From Promethearchaeota archaeon (GTDB taxonomy: Archaea > Asgardarchaeota > Lokiarchaeia > Sigyniarchaeales > SOKP01), in NCBI GenBank assembly GCA_016839705.1, contig JAEOTR010000063.1:1-46930 (forward strand): a stretch of DNA of 46,930 nt. The letters run 5' to 3'. The notes beneath the pieces were generated by a model. The model was given only the letters and a program-made list of their open reading frames with translations. It had not been told where the DNA came from and did no database searches. Numbering within the stretch: the stretch's first letter is position 1; each line of letters begins with the position of its first letter. Of this stretch, positions 25,257-36,300 are shown piece by piece. The position numbers and the translations under genes were made by a program.

Positions 25257-25522
25257 AGGTGTTTAATTACTTTTTATTTATTAATTTTATTGTTTTAAAC
25301 ATTTAAAATGATTTTAGTACTAAATGAGATTTCATAAAGAATTAGAATGATTCTATCTTCATTAAAATAAGTTTTAATCTTTCGACCAAAAAAACCTGAT
25401 TTCCCTATTAATCCGAATATGAAAATTTTGATCTCTTTAATATAGATTGTTATTTAATAATAGAAATGTCTAAAATTTGTTCTAAAAAAGTTATAAAAAT
25501 AATTCTTAAATAAAGGATTAAA

Positions 25523-25936
25523 ATGATTTTTCAATTTGGAGAATTATTAATAGGACGTCTCATTACCGCTATCTTAATTCCAATAATTATGTTCATTATT
25601 GGGATTCTTGTTACCAGATGGAGGGCAGAGAAGAAGTATTGGAATGATTCCATGAAGTTAAACCTCATTGTAAACGCTTTATGGTTTGTAATAGGTCTTG
25701 TAATAGGTGTAGCATTGGGTTTTACAGGTTTAGCAAATTGGATAAGTCAAATAATAAGTTTAATTATAAATGTAATTCTTGGGACACTAATCGTTAGCAA
25801 GATCTATGAAAAGGAAATGGGTGAGTCTCTTGTATTCGTAATTGTGATTCTAATTATATTATACATCATTGTTATTATCCTTAGTCTTATAGTTGAACCC
25901 GTATTAAACTTAGCCCTTGTAGGATGGTTTTTATAA
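25523..25936 (+). CDS. Small four-helix membrane protein, paralogue B
   Basis: 137 residues and a duplicate of the protein at 22698-23114, with the same four helices and the identical loop SKIYEKEMGESLVFVIVI. The first loop differs most (TRWRAEKKYWNDSMK), as does the C-terminal helix (LSLIVEPVLNLALVGWFL). The frame is intact and most changes are conservative, so it is probably still expressed. Confidence 0.72.
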   Translation: MIFQFGELLIGRLITAILIPIIMFIIGILVTRWRAEKKYWNDSMKLNLIVNALWFVIGLVIGVALGFTGLANWISQIISLIINVILGTLIVSKIYEKEMGESLVFVIVILIILYIIVIILSLIVEPVLNLALVGWFL

Positions 25937-26372
25937 AAAATTATAAATAATTCCCGTTTTTTTATTCATCTGTACTTATCAGAATTGCTAATTAACCAAT
26001 TATCTTTCAACTATTCGTCTGCTTTTTTAAAGTGAGCTTTTTGTAGTTAACCTAAACCTATTTTCTTCTCTTTTTTCTTTTAATGAAATTGTACTGATGA
26101 GATTTGTAGATTTTTGAATTTAATTCTGAGATAAAAGGTGAAATTCGTATAGTGAAATATCCTCTTGAGTCTTAAACTAAAGATAGAGAGATTATATACA
26201 GTTGATCTTTAATTCTTGTTACTGCTACATTGAATACACACAGTTTTTATCCAAATCATGAAAACCTTTGATAGGATCAGTTTAATCATCAATCTAGATT
26301 TGTTTTAAAAAATAAATATTTTTAAAAATGATTTGATTTAAGAAAATAGTTCAGTTAAGAGTGAGTACATTG

Positions 26373-26939
26373 CTTTAAAAATCAAAGGGAAAAAGAACTA
26401 AATATATCGACCAGACTAAATTTGATATTTCTTCATTTTCAGGTATTTTAGCCGAAAAAGCGTCAAAGGTATTGCCAAAAATGTTTAAGAGTATTCAAAA
26501 AGCGAGAAGAGATTACAAATTAGAGGTGAAAAATCCCCCTGATGAGATCCAAGATGCACCCCAAGAGTTTTGGAATAAAATTATTGAGAAATCTAAGTCT
26601 TTAGGGATTGATCTTATAGGTTTTGCTGCTATCGATGAAAATTTAATTTTTGAGCAGGATTATGTTGGAGGAATTGAAACATTATATGAAAATGGAATTG
26701 TATTAGGGATGGAAATGGATTATGAAGCTATTAATTGTACTCCAGAACCTCCAGCGGGTTTAGAATCTTTACGGATTTATGCTGAATTAGGAGAAGCTAC
26801 GAATATATTGACATACTTTATACGGTCTAAAGGTTATAGAGCAATAGCTTGTCATCCCTTAGGTGGTCCAATTCTTTTTCCCGCGTTGACTGTCAAGGCG
26901 ATATTTAAAAAAATATTATCTATTTATCTAAGAAAATAA
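26373..26939 (+). pseudogene. QueG/RdhA-like N-terminal domain protein, copy 2, 5' end broken
   Basis: Copy 1 begins MSKVNTLIKKSK; here the ATG is replaced by GTG AGT and a TAA (26374-26376) follows TTG CTT in frame. The frame is then open from 26377 (KSKGKRTKYIDQTKFDISSF) to 26939. A TTG at 26472 or the ATG in PKMF is the first possible start, giving about 155 residues. Unlike copy 1 it has no frameshift around PEPPAGLESL. The C-terminus diverges after FPALTVKA into a short unrelated tail (IFKKILSIYLRK), so the iron-sulfur half is absent here too. It may be a remnant or a shortened protein. Confidence 0.65.
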
Positions 26940-27013
26940 TAAAAATTTACATATTATTTGATAAAAAAAGAAATTGAATAAAAATACTTGAGAAATTTAG
27001 TGGATAAAAGTAG

Positions 27014-27796
27014 TTACTTCATAAGGTCTTGAACTTCGTTTAACTTAATCCCTATATTCAACCACCCCCCAATTACATTACCAAATAGAGATGGTGTAAA
27101 CAGTATCCGAGTTTCTCTGTTTATCATTGTAGTATGAAACGCTTCAAGACTCATACCCAATTCGGTCAGACGATACCACTTGTTAACTTTTAGGAAGGGA
27201 ATCTCTAATTCTTCATTCAAATGTATGGTCTTCCACGTTTTGTAATGTTTGACACCGGGTAGTTGCTTACCTTCACGAGTATGATGCCCAAGATACCAGT
27301 CTTCACCAAACTCAGCGGGAATTTTAGGATTGTATAGAAGACAATAACTATCTATGAAAATTTCGGCGTTCTCGTCGACTCTGGGTCTGCCATTCCGCCA
27401 CCAGAGCGGTAACGTCATATACTTATATTGTTGCTGTGGTGCATCCCGAAGAAGATCGAATTGAGGTTCTTCTGGGAGGAGCATACACTCAAATTCCTTG
27501 AATCCCGGTTTTCCTTCTACAGAGGAATTCCAGAGTTCCAGATCAGTCTTCATTGCATTTTGCCATGCCTTTACATCCTTGAATCCCAATTCACTCCTAC
27601 GAACGTATTGATTGAAGGGTGTTGGCGAGGCAGGATGAGGGAAGGGGATTTCAGGATCGATTGATCGCCATGATAGGTAATGAAGCACACCTGGAAGGCT
27701 TCTAGCTCGAGGAACATGCTCATTCAGATACCAAGTCTCCCCATCTTCGATTGAAATGTTAGCAGTATAGTTAAAGAGATGAACGAATCTTATCAT
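27014..27796 (-). CDS. EthD-like tandem dimeric alpha-beta barrel protein
   Basis: 260 residues with two related halves. YLNEHVPRARSLPGVLHYLSW near the N-terminus and YLGHHTREGKQLPGVKHYKTW in the second half are the helix-strand signature of EthD / stress-responsive alpha-beta barrel domains. Relatives take part in degradation of ethers, polyketides or aromatics, often as oxygenase partners. There is no cofactor motif. A strong GGAGGT lies 9 nt before the ATG. The gene has clearly higher G+C than its neighbours in places (34 of 60 bases at 27361-27420), which suggests horizontal acquisition. It is isolated between the duplicated region and the E1. Confidence 0.75.
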   Translation of the reverse strand: MIRFVHLFNYTANISIEDGETWYLNEHVPRARSLPGVLHYLSWRSIDPEIPFPHPASPTPFNQYVRRSELGFKDVKAWQNAMKTDLELWNSSVEGKPGFKEFECMLLPEEPQFDLLRDAPQQQYKYMTLPLWWRNGRPRVDENAEIFIDSYCLLYNPKIPAEFGEDWYLGHHTREGKQLPGVKHYKTWKTIHLNEELEIPFLKVNKWYRLTELGMSLEAFHTTMINRETRILFTPSLFGNVIGGWLNIGIKLNEVQDLMK

Positions 27797-27805
27797 TATA
27801 GTAAA

Positions 27806-27811
27806 ACCTCC
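27806..27811 (-). promoter_or_regulatory. Shine-Dalgarno GGAGGT of the EthD-like gene
   Basis: A full GGAGGT on the reverse strand with 9 nt to the ATG, stronger than most ribosome binding sites in this window. Confidence 0.6.
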
Positions 27812-28034
27812 GATGCTATATTTATAGATTTAAAATCTTTAAATTAGACAAATCCATCTTTTAAAGATAATATTTCAATTAAAAAATTCTTCTTATTAAA
27901 TTTAAAATTATTAATATGTTCGTATTCTATGCATTTTATTTTAAATCTTTTGCTAATATTTAGCATAGTTTAGAATGAATGATGGATTTCTGTGCTTTAA
28001 TCATCATTATCAAAATTCTAAAAATAAATACGAA

Positions 28035-29618
28035 CTACATAAAAGCAATTACAACATTATATTTCTTAATTTCCGATTCTGCTAAGGCTTTCCCTAGTGG
28101 GCTTAAAGTTACAATATCATTGCTTTTTATTTTTAGAGAAGTCAATTTGATATCTGGGTCTTTTAGTGAAGGCATATAAGGGTTCCAATAAATTTCTTTA
28201 GTCATCGGATTGGTGATCATCCATAATTCCGGATCTAATTTATGTGCTGAAATTTCCATTGCTTTGAAAATATAACCAACATCTGCATCAAAAGGTACAA
28301 CAAGTTGAACATTCTCCTCACCTTCAATTTTGCCACAAGCGAGACAATCATCTCTTTTTAAAACATGGAGATGATCAAATTGACCATAGATCCCATTGTA
28401 ATTAACATATGGTGGTTCCATTGGATCTCCGATATTTCGGCCCTTAACCCTGAATAAAAGTTTAAGAGCTTCTTGAGATTCGATACTGGAGATAATAGAG
28501 CTAACTGTTTGGATTGCTGCAATTTTATTTCCTAGAATATTTTCCATTTCTTCGAATTTATAGTCTGGTCCAAATGTTTCATTGATATTAGTCTTCCAAT
28601 CTTCAATTTCTTTTTCAGTTAAGGATTCTCTCTCTCCTTCGGCAATATTCTCATTAAATACTCTTTCTCTTAATTTTTCTAATTCAATTTGAGCAATTTC
28701 TTTTAGTTTAAGAACTTCATCATTTAAATTGAGATCTGGTTTATGCCCATACTCTTTTTCGAATTCAACCTCTGCTTTTATTACGCAATGATTTCTATTA
28801 CGAGGTAATCCTTTTAAAGTACAAGCTGCGACTAATTTATCATCAGCAGGGGGAATTGGTACTAAACACCTATAACATGGTGTTTGATCTAAAACTTCTG
28901 GAGCATATTTCCAATCAAAAACCATCTCAATTTCTTTCCTAATTTTTCTAATGACAGGGTTTATGTCTTTTTCTTTGATTCGTTCAATTTCTTCTTCTAA
29001 TTCCTCTATTCTTGTTTGAGCTTTGAAGTATTCAGGATATCCCATTTCATTAATATCCCATATCCTCGCTTCTACCATATTTTCGATTTCCCTTTCTCTG
29101 TTCTTATAATTTATCCCTGAACCTTCAGGAATTACAATTTGAACATGCCCCTCAAATCCAACTGTCCCTCCCTCTACCATTGGTTTCTTCATTCTAAGGC
29201 AAATTTTATTTAAGTCTAATCTTGCGTTAAAATTATCTAAAGCGGCGATAACCACATCTGATTCTTCATAGACCGACATTGGTAATTTTTGAAGTTTTTC
29301 AAAATAGAAATCCACATTTAGATACGGATTCATTTCTTTTAACCGTTCGGCTGCAACTTCCGCTTTAGACCTTCCTTCATCTCCGGGTCTAAAGAGCATT
29401 TGTCTCGATAAATTTGAAGTCTCGATTGTATCTAAATCGATCAAAATAAGCTTACCAATACCCATTAGCGTGAAGTCTTTAGCAATTTCGCATCCCAACG
29501 CTCCGATTCCTACAATCATAATGCATCCATTTGAGATAATTGATTGATCCCATCCTTCGATGAGTTGCTGCCTTGCATACATTCGCGACTTGACAATATC
29601 TTCAATTTTTTCTGTCAT
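28035..29618 (-). CDS. Ubiquitin-activating E1-like enzyme
   Basis: 527 residues. It adenylates the C-terminus of a ubiquitin-like protein and carries it as a thioester. Residues about 10-165 are the ThiF/E1 adenylation domain with nucleotide loop GIGALG (37-42), LIDLDTIETSNLSRQ and ALDNFNARLDLN. A CxxC zinc pair is at 248/251 and the second at 425/428. Between them ACTLKGLPRNRNHC places the catalytic Cys at 266, in the same context as UBA2/UBA3 (C-T-x-x-x-x-P-x-x-x-x-HC). Adenylation resumes at GNKIAAIQTVSSIISSIESQ. About 435-527 matches the ubiquitin-fold domain that recruits E2. A coiled-coil insert is at 200-235. This is a eukaryote-type E1, not MoeB/ThiF. A GAGG lies just upstream of the ATG. 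Confidence 0.93.
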   Translation of the reverse strand: MTEKIEDIVKSRMYARQQLIEGWDQSIISNGCIMIVGIGALGCEIAKDFTLMGIGKLILIDLDTIETSNLSRQMLFRPGDEGRSKAEVAAERLKEMNPYLNVDFYFEKLQKLPMSVYEESDVVIAALDNFNARLDLNKICLRMKKPMVEGGTVGFEGHVQIVIPEGSGINYKNREREIENMVEARIWDINEMGYPEYFKAQTRIEELEEEIERIKEKDINPVIRKIRKEIEMVFDWKYAPEVLDQTPCYRCLVPIPPADDKLVAACTLKGLPRNRNHCVIKAEVEFEKEYGHKPDLNLNDEVLKLKEIAQIELEKLRERVFNENIAEGERESLTEKEIEDWKTNINETFGPDYKFEEMENILGNKIAAIQTVSSIISSIESQEALKLLFRVKGRNIGDPMEPPYVNYNGIYGQFDHLHVLKRDDCLACGKIEGEENVQLVVPFDADVGYIFKAMEISAHKLDPELWMITNPMTKEIYWNPYMPSLKDPDIKLTSLKIKSNDIVTLSPLGKALAESEIKKYNVVIAFM

Positions 29619-29774
29619 TCAAAAATCCTCAGTTTTTATAAACATACTATAATAATTTTATTTTCGAAATTTAAACTCTTTGAGTTTAGAATTTAGAGTA
29701 TAAGGATGTAATAATATTTAAAACTAATTTAAAACTAGTATTAGAATTTATTTATTATATAGTTCTTTTTGGGC

Positions 29775-30260
29775 TTATTTCTTCTCTCTTATGGGAAAAT
29801 AAAGATCAAAGATCCATTTATTAGGCATTGGTTCAAGTGGGGTGATTAGTTCTTCTAACCCGGGTTCATTATCTTCATCCCTTTCAAATTGCGAAGTTCC
29901 AATCCATTCATTAAATAAATACATCCAAGTTGGGAAGATATTCTCTACGCCTTGACATCTCGCCACAGCATATAATCCACCAGGTATTTCTTTTATTTTG
30001 ATTACACCTTCAGGCTCAACATTGGTATCCACACTGATTAAACATTCATAACCATATTCACCTTGAGGATCATCTGGATTAGGAGGAGGGTTGTTATAAC
30101 CGAAGTGATAATGCTTTGCGGGATTAGAATAGAACCCCTTAGGCTCTCCCCAATCACGTATTGTTTTTATAGCATCTTCTTCAGGAGTTTTGCTAATTGC
30201 ACGATAATATGCAACTCGCATAGGTGCAAGCTTCACAATTCGTATTATAATTTCATTCAT
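29775..30260 (-). CDS. GyrI-like small-molecule-binding protein
   Basis: 161 residues, a complete GyrI-like (SOUL/AraC-effector-binding) domain. It has VKLAPMRVAYYRAISKTPEE at the start, a central HYHFGYNNPPP, YGYECLISVD, then IPGGLYAVARCQG and a C-terminal FDLYFPIR. The duplicated SHS2 fold binds hydrophobic ligands; stand-alone versions are sensors or detoxifiers. It is related to the partial protein at the left edge of the window. It lies between the E1 and the giant repeat protein on the same strand. Confidence 0.85.
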   Translation of the reverse strand: MNEIIIRIVKLAPMRVAYYRAISKTPEEDAIKTIRDWGEPKGFYSNPAKHYHFGYNNPPPNPDDPQGEYGYECLISVDTNVEPEGVIKIKEIPGGLYAVARCQGVENIFPTWMYLFNEWIGTSQFERDEDNEPGLEELITPLEPMPNKWIFDLYFPIREKK

Positions 30261-30339
30261 TCTAATCTTCTAATATGTTTTATTCTAATTTAAGGAGAAG
30301 TCAGTATCAAATTAATAAAATGATTTGGAAAAAAGTATT

Positions 30340-33300
30340 TTATTTCTTTTTTTTTTTCCCGGCTTCTTTAATCATTCTTTTTAAACTATCCACATCCTCT
30401 CTTTCTTTTGCCTGTTGTAATTTTTCTTTAAATTTTACGCTTTCTTTTTCTTTTTTTTCTAATTCTTGAATTAATTCTTCCTTAATATTTATAAGTTCTC
30501 CAATTTTTCCACGAAAGTCTTTTGCTTCTTTTTTAGTCTTTACTTTTTCTTCCTCTTCAAATGCTCTTTGTTTTTCTCTACTATCTTGGATTAGTTTCAT
30601 TATTTCATCAGCGGACTGACGAACTTCACTAATGTTTTCTTTCAATTTCTGATCTTCAATTCTTATTTTATCTGCTTCTCTCTCTCTTTGTTTTTCTAGT
30701 TGTTCTTGAATAGAATTGATTCTCGATTGTTCAGCTTTTACTCTCTTTTCCAAGATTTTCATATTATTGATTTCTGTTTCAATGTACTTTAGTTCTTCTT
30801 GCCATCCGATTTCTTTAAATTTCAAAATAGCTTCCTTAAAATTTACATCAGCTTTCTTGAAATCATGGTAAGCTGACCATTTTTTTCCTTCATCTATTAA
30901 TCTTAGTCCTTCATCTCTTATTTGGTCAGATCGCTGTTTAGTCAATACTAACTCTCTGTATTGTCTTTCTTGTTCTATCTTTAGTTTTTCTTGTTCTAAT
31001 CTTCTTATTCTGACTTCCTCTTGAAACGCCTCATATTCCCTTTGCCTCTTAATTTGAGTTGATTTTTCTAGTCGCTTTCGTTCAAGGTAACTAGCTTTTT
31101 CATGTTGTAAATCCTTGATTAATGAATTTAAATTATTAATTTCTGGTTCCCAGCCAATATTCTCTGCTAAAACATTCCTTGCCAGAATATATAAAGAAAC
31201 AGCTTTCTCATAATCCGGAATTGGTTGTTTTAAATAAGTCCCGGCTTCTTCTAATAATGAATAAGCAGATTCTCTTATATTCATCTGTTCCTGTATAACT
31301 CTTTCTCTTTCTTGAAGAGCTAATTGTTGTGCTTTTTTCTTTTCTCTTTCTTGTCTTTGTCGTTCTTCGACTAGTAATTGTAAATCTTTTTCTTCCTGTA
31401 CTTTATCCAGTTCTCTCTGAAACGTTAGTTTCTCCATTTCTTCATTATCTTTCATAATTTGTTTAATTTTTGTAACCATACTCTTAACGCTATCTGGAGG
31501 AAAATGGATTTCATTTAAAATAAATTCGGCTCTTCTATACGTTTCAATTGCCTTGTTATATTGTAATTGTTTTAAGAAATCTTCAGCCTTATCTAAAACT
31601 TTAAATGCTTCTTGTCTTCTTTGTTCTATCAACACTTTCCTTTGTTCCATTTTTTCTAATTGTATCTGCTTATTTTTTAAACGCTCTTTTTCAGTATTTG
31701 CTTCTTCAGAAACTTTTTGTTGAAAAATCCATTCCTCTCTTTCCTTCTGTAGAGAGTTTTCTAGATTTCTTTGTTTTTGCAGGAGAGATTCACTTTTTCT
31801 CCCTTGAACCTTTTGAATCATTTCCCTAAGAACCTCAGTAGGAAATCTGATTTCGTTAAGGATTATTTCTGCAGAATAATAATATTCTAAAGCTTTATCA
31901 TATTGAGCCTGTTTCAAGTAAGTTTCAGCTTCTTCAAGAAGATTAAAAGCTTCATTTCTTCTTCTTTCGCTATACTGATGTTTTTCTCTCTGTTTTTCGA
32001 TATCCATTTCTTTAGCTTTAGTCTTCAAGTCGTTAATTTTTATATCTTCCCGGATTTTTTGCTGAAACTTTTGTTCTTCGCGTTCGTTTTGAAGTAAAAT
32101 TTCCATTTCCTTCTGCTTTTTTAAATTATTTTCTTTATTCTTTTCCTGAATTTTGTAAATCATTTCTTTGACTGCACCTGAGGGGAAACCGATTTCATTT
32201 AATAACAATTCTGCCTGACGATACTTGTCAATAGCTTCTTCATACTTTCCTTCATTTAAATTCTTTTCAGCACTATCCATCAGATTAAATGCTTTTATTT
32301 TTTGTTTTTCTAATATTTTTTCCGTTTCTTCACGTTTTTGAATTTCAATTTGCCGTTTTCGTAATCTTTCTTTTTCCCTTTGAGCAGAGTCAATAATCTT
32401 TATTTGGAATTTATCATCTTCTTTTTGTCTTTCAGCTAATAAACGTTGTTCTAATTCTTTATTCTTTTCTAAATCTCTTTTGCGAGCCTTAATCGCATCT
32501 GTAGTTTCATATAATAATTTCATATAATCGCTGGTCCACCCAATATCGGTTAAAACCGTAATAGCATTGTTGTATTTTGTTAAAGCATCATCAAAATTAT
32601 TATCTTTAAGTAAATTGGCTCCGTCATCAATTAATTTAAATGCACTTGCTTGTTTAAGTAGACTTTGAGCAGAGGTAATTTTTTTTCTTTCTCTAACTTC
32701 TATTTCCTTCATTACCATTTCTTTTTCACTTTGTTTATATTGACGAATTTTTTCTAAGAAGTCGTACTGAGCTTTTTCATCTTCTAAAGCCTTTTCTAAC
32801 GATTTTTGTTTTATCAAATCATTTTCTTTTTTCCTATTTTGAATATCAAGAATTGTTTCTTGGATGATAGGTATTTCATCAGTCCATTGGATTTGAGCAA
32901 AAATATTTGTTACTTCATAATATAATTCTAGTGCTTCGTCATAATTCGCCTGTGAGAGAAAAGCTTGAGCATCCTCTAGCAATTTAAAAGCATTCTCTTT
33001 CTGTTTCTCACGGTAAGCAAGTTCTTTTTCTTGTTTTCTTAAAACAATTTCTTTATTTTTTAATTCCTCTTGTTGGATTTTCATTTCCTTTGCAATTTGG
33101 TCTTGAAAAATCTTTTCCAACTTTTCTTGTTCTACAACTTCATAAAATTCTCTTTGCTTTTTTAGTTCAGCTTCACGTTTTTTGTCTTCAATTACCTTGA
33201 TAGAGTTTTGGATTATATTTATTTCATCGTCCCAATTAATCTCCTTAAAAATCTTAACAGCATCATTATAGAATTTTATTGAATTATCAAAATTTCCCTT

Positions 33301-36300
33301 TTCCAAGTGAGTTTGCGCTTCTTCCAATATATTAAAGGCTTTTTCTCTCTTTTCTTCAGTTATTAATCTAAACTCTTCTTGTTGTTTTAATTTTTCTTCC
33401 TTTTCAATCATTTTAAGCTGTTCTAATCTAACCTTTTCAACAATTTGTTGTTGGAATATTAAATCCTCCTGTTCTTTTCTCAAATTTTCTTCTAGTTGAG
33501 TAATTTTCTTTATTTCTTCCGTTTTTCTTTTTTCTTGAATTTTATATATAAAATCTTGAACTATTTCCGTTGGGAAACTAATTTCACTTAGAATCAATTC
33601 AGCTTGTCGATATTTCTCTATTGATTGGTCATATTTTCCTTGGTTCAACAAATCTTCTGCATTATTCATTATTGCAAATGCTTCTGATTTACGAGCCTCA
33701 ACACTGGATAATGAAATTTCTCGTTTTTGAAATTGAATTTTTTTTGATTGAATTGTTTCTTGTTCTTTTTTCAAATAATCAGCAATTTTAACTTGAAATA
33801 GTTCATCTTCTTTTTGATGTTTCAAAGCTATCTCAAATTCATTTTGCTTTGCAATTTCTTTCTCACGCTTTCTTTCTTGTATGGTATTAATCGTATCATT
33901 TAGTACTTTTAAATAGGATGTTCCCCACCCAATATTTTTCAGTAAATCTATAGCTTCATTATATTTTTTTACAGCTTTATCATATTCTTCCGCCTTAAGT
34001 AATTCCTCTCCAGTTTCAATCATTTTAAAGGCTTCTTGTTGCTGAGCTAAATTCTGAGCAGAAATAATTTTCTCTTGTTCTAAGGGTTTCGACTCTTTTA
34101 AGGCAGCCTGGGTCTCCCTTTCTCTTTGATACTTAATTTGCTCAATAAAAGATCGTTCTGCAGCTTCTTTCGTAATAGCTCTTTGTAATTTTTTTTGATT
34201 ATATAATATACTTTCTTGCTTTTTTTGCTCAATATCTTGTATTCCTTGTTTTAATAATGGAATCTCATCTAGCCATTGAATTTGGGTAAAAATATTTATT
34301 ACTTTATGATAAACTTCAAGGACTTCATCATAATTACCTTGGGACGCTAATTTTTGAGCATTTTCTAACAAATTAAACGCTTGTTTTTTTCTTTCTTCTC
34401 GGTAAGCAAGTTCTTGTTCTCTTTCTCTGAGTATAATTTCATTTTGTTTTAATTTTTCTTGACGTGATTTTAACTCCTTTGTTATTTTCTCTTGAAAAGA
34501 TTTTTCTTGCTTTTCTCTTTCTAAGTCTGTTTGCATTTTGATCTGATTTTGTAATTCTGCTTCCCGTTTTTTATTTTCAATTTCCATTATTGAATTTTGA
34601 ATTAAGCTAATTTCATCTTGCCATTGAGCATCGGCAAAGAAGCTAATAGAATATTGTAAAATTTCAATTGCCTCATCATAATTTCCTTTAGATACCTCTT
34701 CTTTTGCTTGTTCAAGTAATTTAAATCCAGCCTTCCTTCTTTCCTCCCGATATTCTAATTCTTCTGCTCGTTCTTTTAATGCAATCTCTCGTTTTTTTAT
34801 TTTTTCACGTTCTTGATGTAGATATTTAGCAGTTTGCATTTGGAAGGCTTCGTCTTCTCTCTGTCTTTCAAGTGCTTCCTGCATCTTTTTCTGTTCACTC
34901 AATTTCTGGTTTCTTTGTAATTCTTCAACTTCAAAAATAGAGTTTTCAATTACTGAAATCTCATCCTTCCACTGAATCTCAGCAAAGATATTTCCTGCAT
35001 TTTGATAAGCTATAATAGCATTGTCATAATCTCTTTTTTTAATCAAATCAATAGCAGAATCTAAAAACTGGAATGCATCATTTTTGCGTTGCTCAAAAAT
35101 TTTCAGCTCTTTTTCCTTATCTTTTAATATAATCTCCTTCTTTTTTATACGCTCACGCTCTTTGGTTAGTTGACTAACAATCTGGCTTTGAAATTCGAGT
35201 TCTGCCTCTTTTCTTTTTTCTAATTTCTGTTGAATTTCATATTCTTTTTTAAATTGTGAATTTTTAATTTTTTGAACATTCGAAATCGTATTGTTGATAT
35301 TAGAAATATAGGTTTCCCAACCAGGCCCCATTTGCTCGAGTAATTTTAATGCTTCTTGGTATTCATTAATCGCATCATCGTACCTTTTCTCTTGTAAGAT
35401 ACTATCCGCAATACTAAGTAAATTAAAAAATTCTTTTTCTTTTTTTGACTCCTCACTTCTCCTTTCTTCATATAATCTTTTTCTGGAATCAACTTCCATT
35501 ACTGATTGTAGATTCTGTTCTTTTTGTTTTCTATAAATTGTTTCTTGAAGAGTTGTTAAATCTTTTTGCCGTTTTTGTTTTAATTGATCAATTTTTCCTT
35601 CTCTTTCCTGTTTTCCTTTTATTCCTTCTATCAAATTAAAAATAGGTTGGATATATGAATCCCAATCAATGGATTTAAATAAGTCTACAGCTTCTTCAAA
35701 TTTTTGAATTGCTTGTTCGTAATTTTTCTCCCTTTCAAAACGTTTACCAATATCTATAGTATTGAAAGCTCTTCTTTGGATAAGTTCTTCTCTTTCTTTT
35801 CTTTGTTCAAATTCGATTAGTTGTTCTTTTTTTAACTCTGATTCCAAGTTTTCAGATTTCTTCGTAATTAAGCTTTCTAATACATCAATTTGCCTTGCTT
35901 CTTGTTGTGATTGGTAATATTCAAATTGTTCCTTGTCTTTCTTGAGCTTTTCAATAATCACCAAAATATTTTGAGTTTGTTCTTTCCATCCTATCGAATT
36001 TAGTAATTCTATGGCTCTTTCATAATTCATTATTGCCTGATCGAATTTTTTCTCTTTTTCAAAAGCTTTTGCCTTATCAATATGAGCAAATGCATGGTTT
36101 TGTGATTCTTCCTCTTGCTTTTTTCTAATCCTATATCGAGCTATGGATGCCGCTTTTTCTGTGCTTGATTTCTGCCCAAACATATCCACGATTTCAGGTT
36201 TACTCTCATCTAATCTTTTAAGATATTCTTCAGATGGTCTTAATTCTTGTTCGGGTACCTGTTGAGTTTGTTGTTCTCTTCTTAAAATGTCATTAAGATT

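Larger units (their letters stand above)
25106..25522. other. 417-bp spacer containing a duplication junction
   Basis: There is no functional gene. 25167-25226 resembles the sequence upstream of the reductase-like copies. From 25227 the sequence switches to the last nine codons, stop and 3' flank of the E2, then to the leader of the second membrane-protein copy. Confidence 0.7.
25227..26900 (+). repeat. Segmental duplication, copy 2
   Basis: It repeats 22402-24085 in the same orientation. The first 122 bp are identical to copy 1; later parts differ at many positions. It starts with an E2 fragment that encodes only AWTDKYARD and a stop, so this is the derived copy. Confidence 0.88.

Noticed and set aside
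21913..30260. Complete ubiquitin operon with modifier, RING and deubiquitinase
   Set aside because: I looked for a ubiquitin-like frame ending in Gly-Gly, a RING cysteine/histidine pattern and a JAMM motif between E2 and E1 and found none. The zinc ribbon at 25020-25100 is a simple CxxC pair, not RING.
30275..35639. Several open frames antisense to the giant repeat protein
   Set aside because: They are Phe/Leu/Ser-rich mirror images of Glu/Lys/Gln codons in the coiled-coil gene and have no independent signals.
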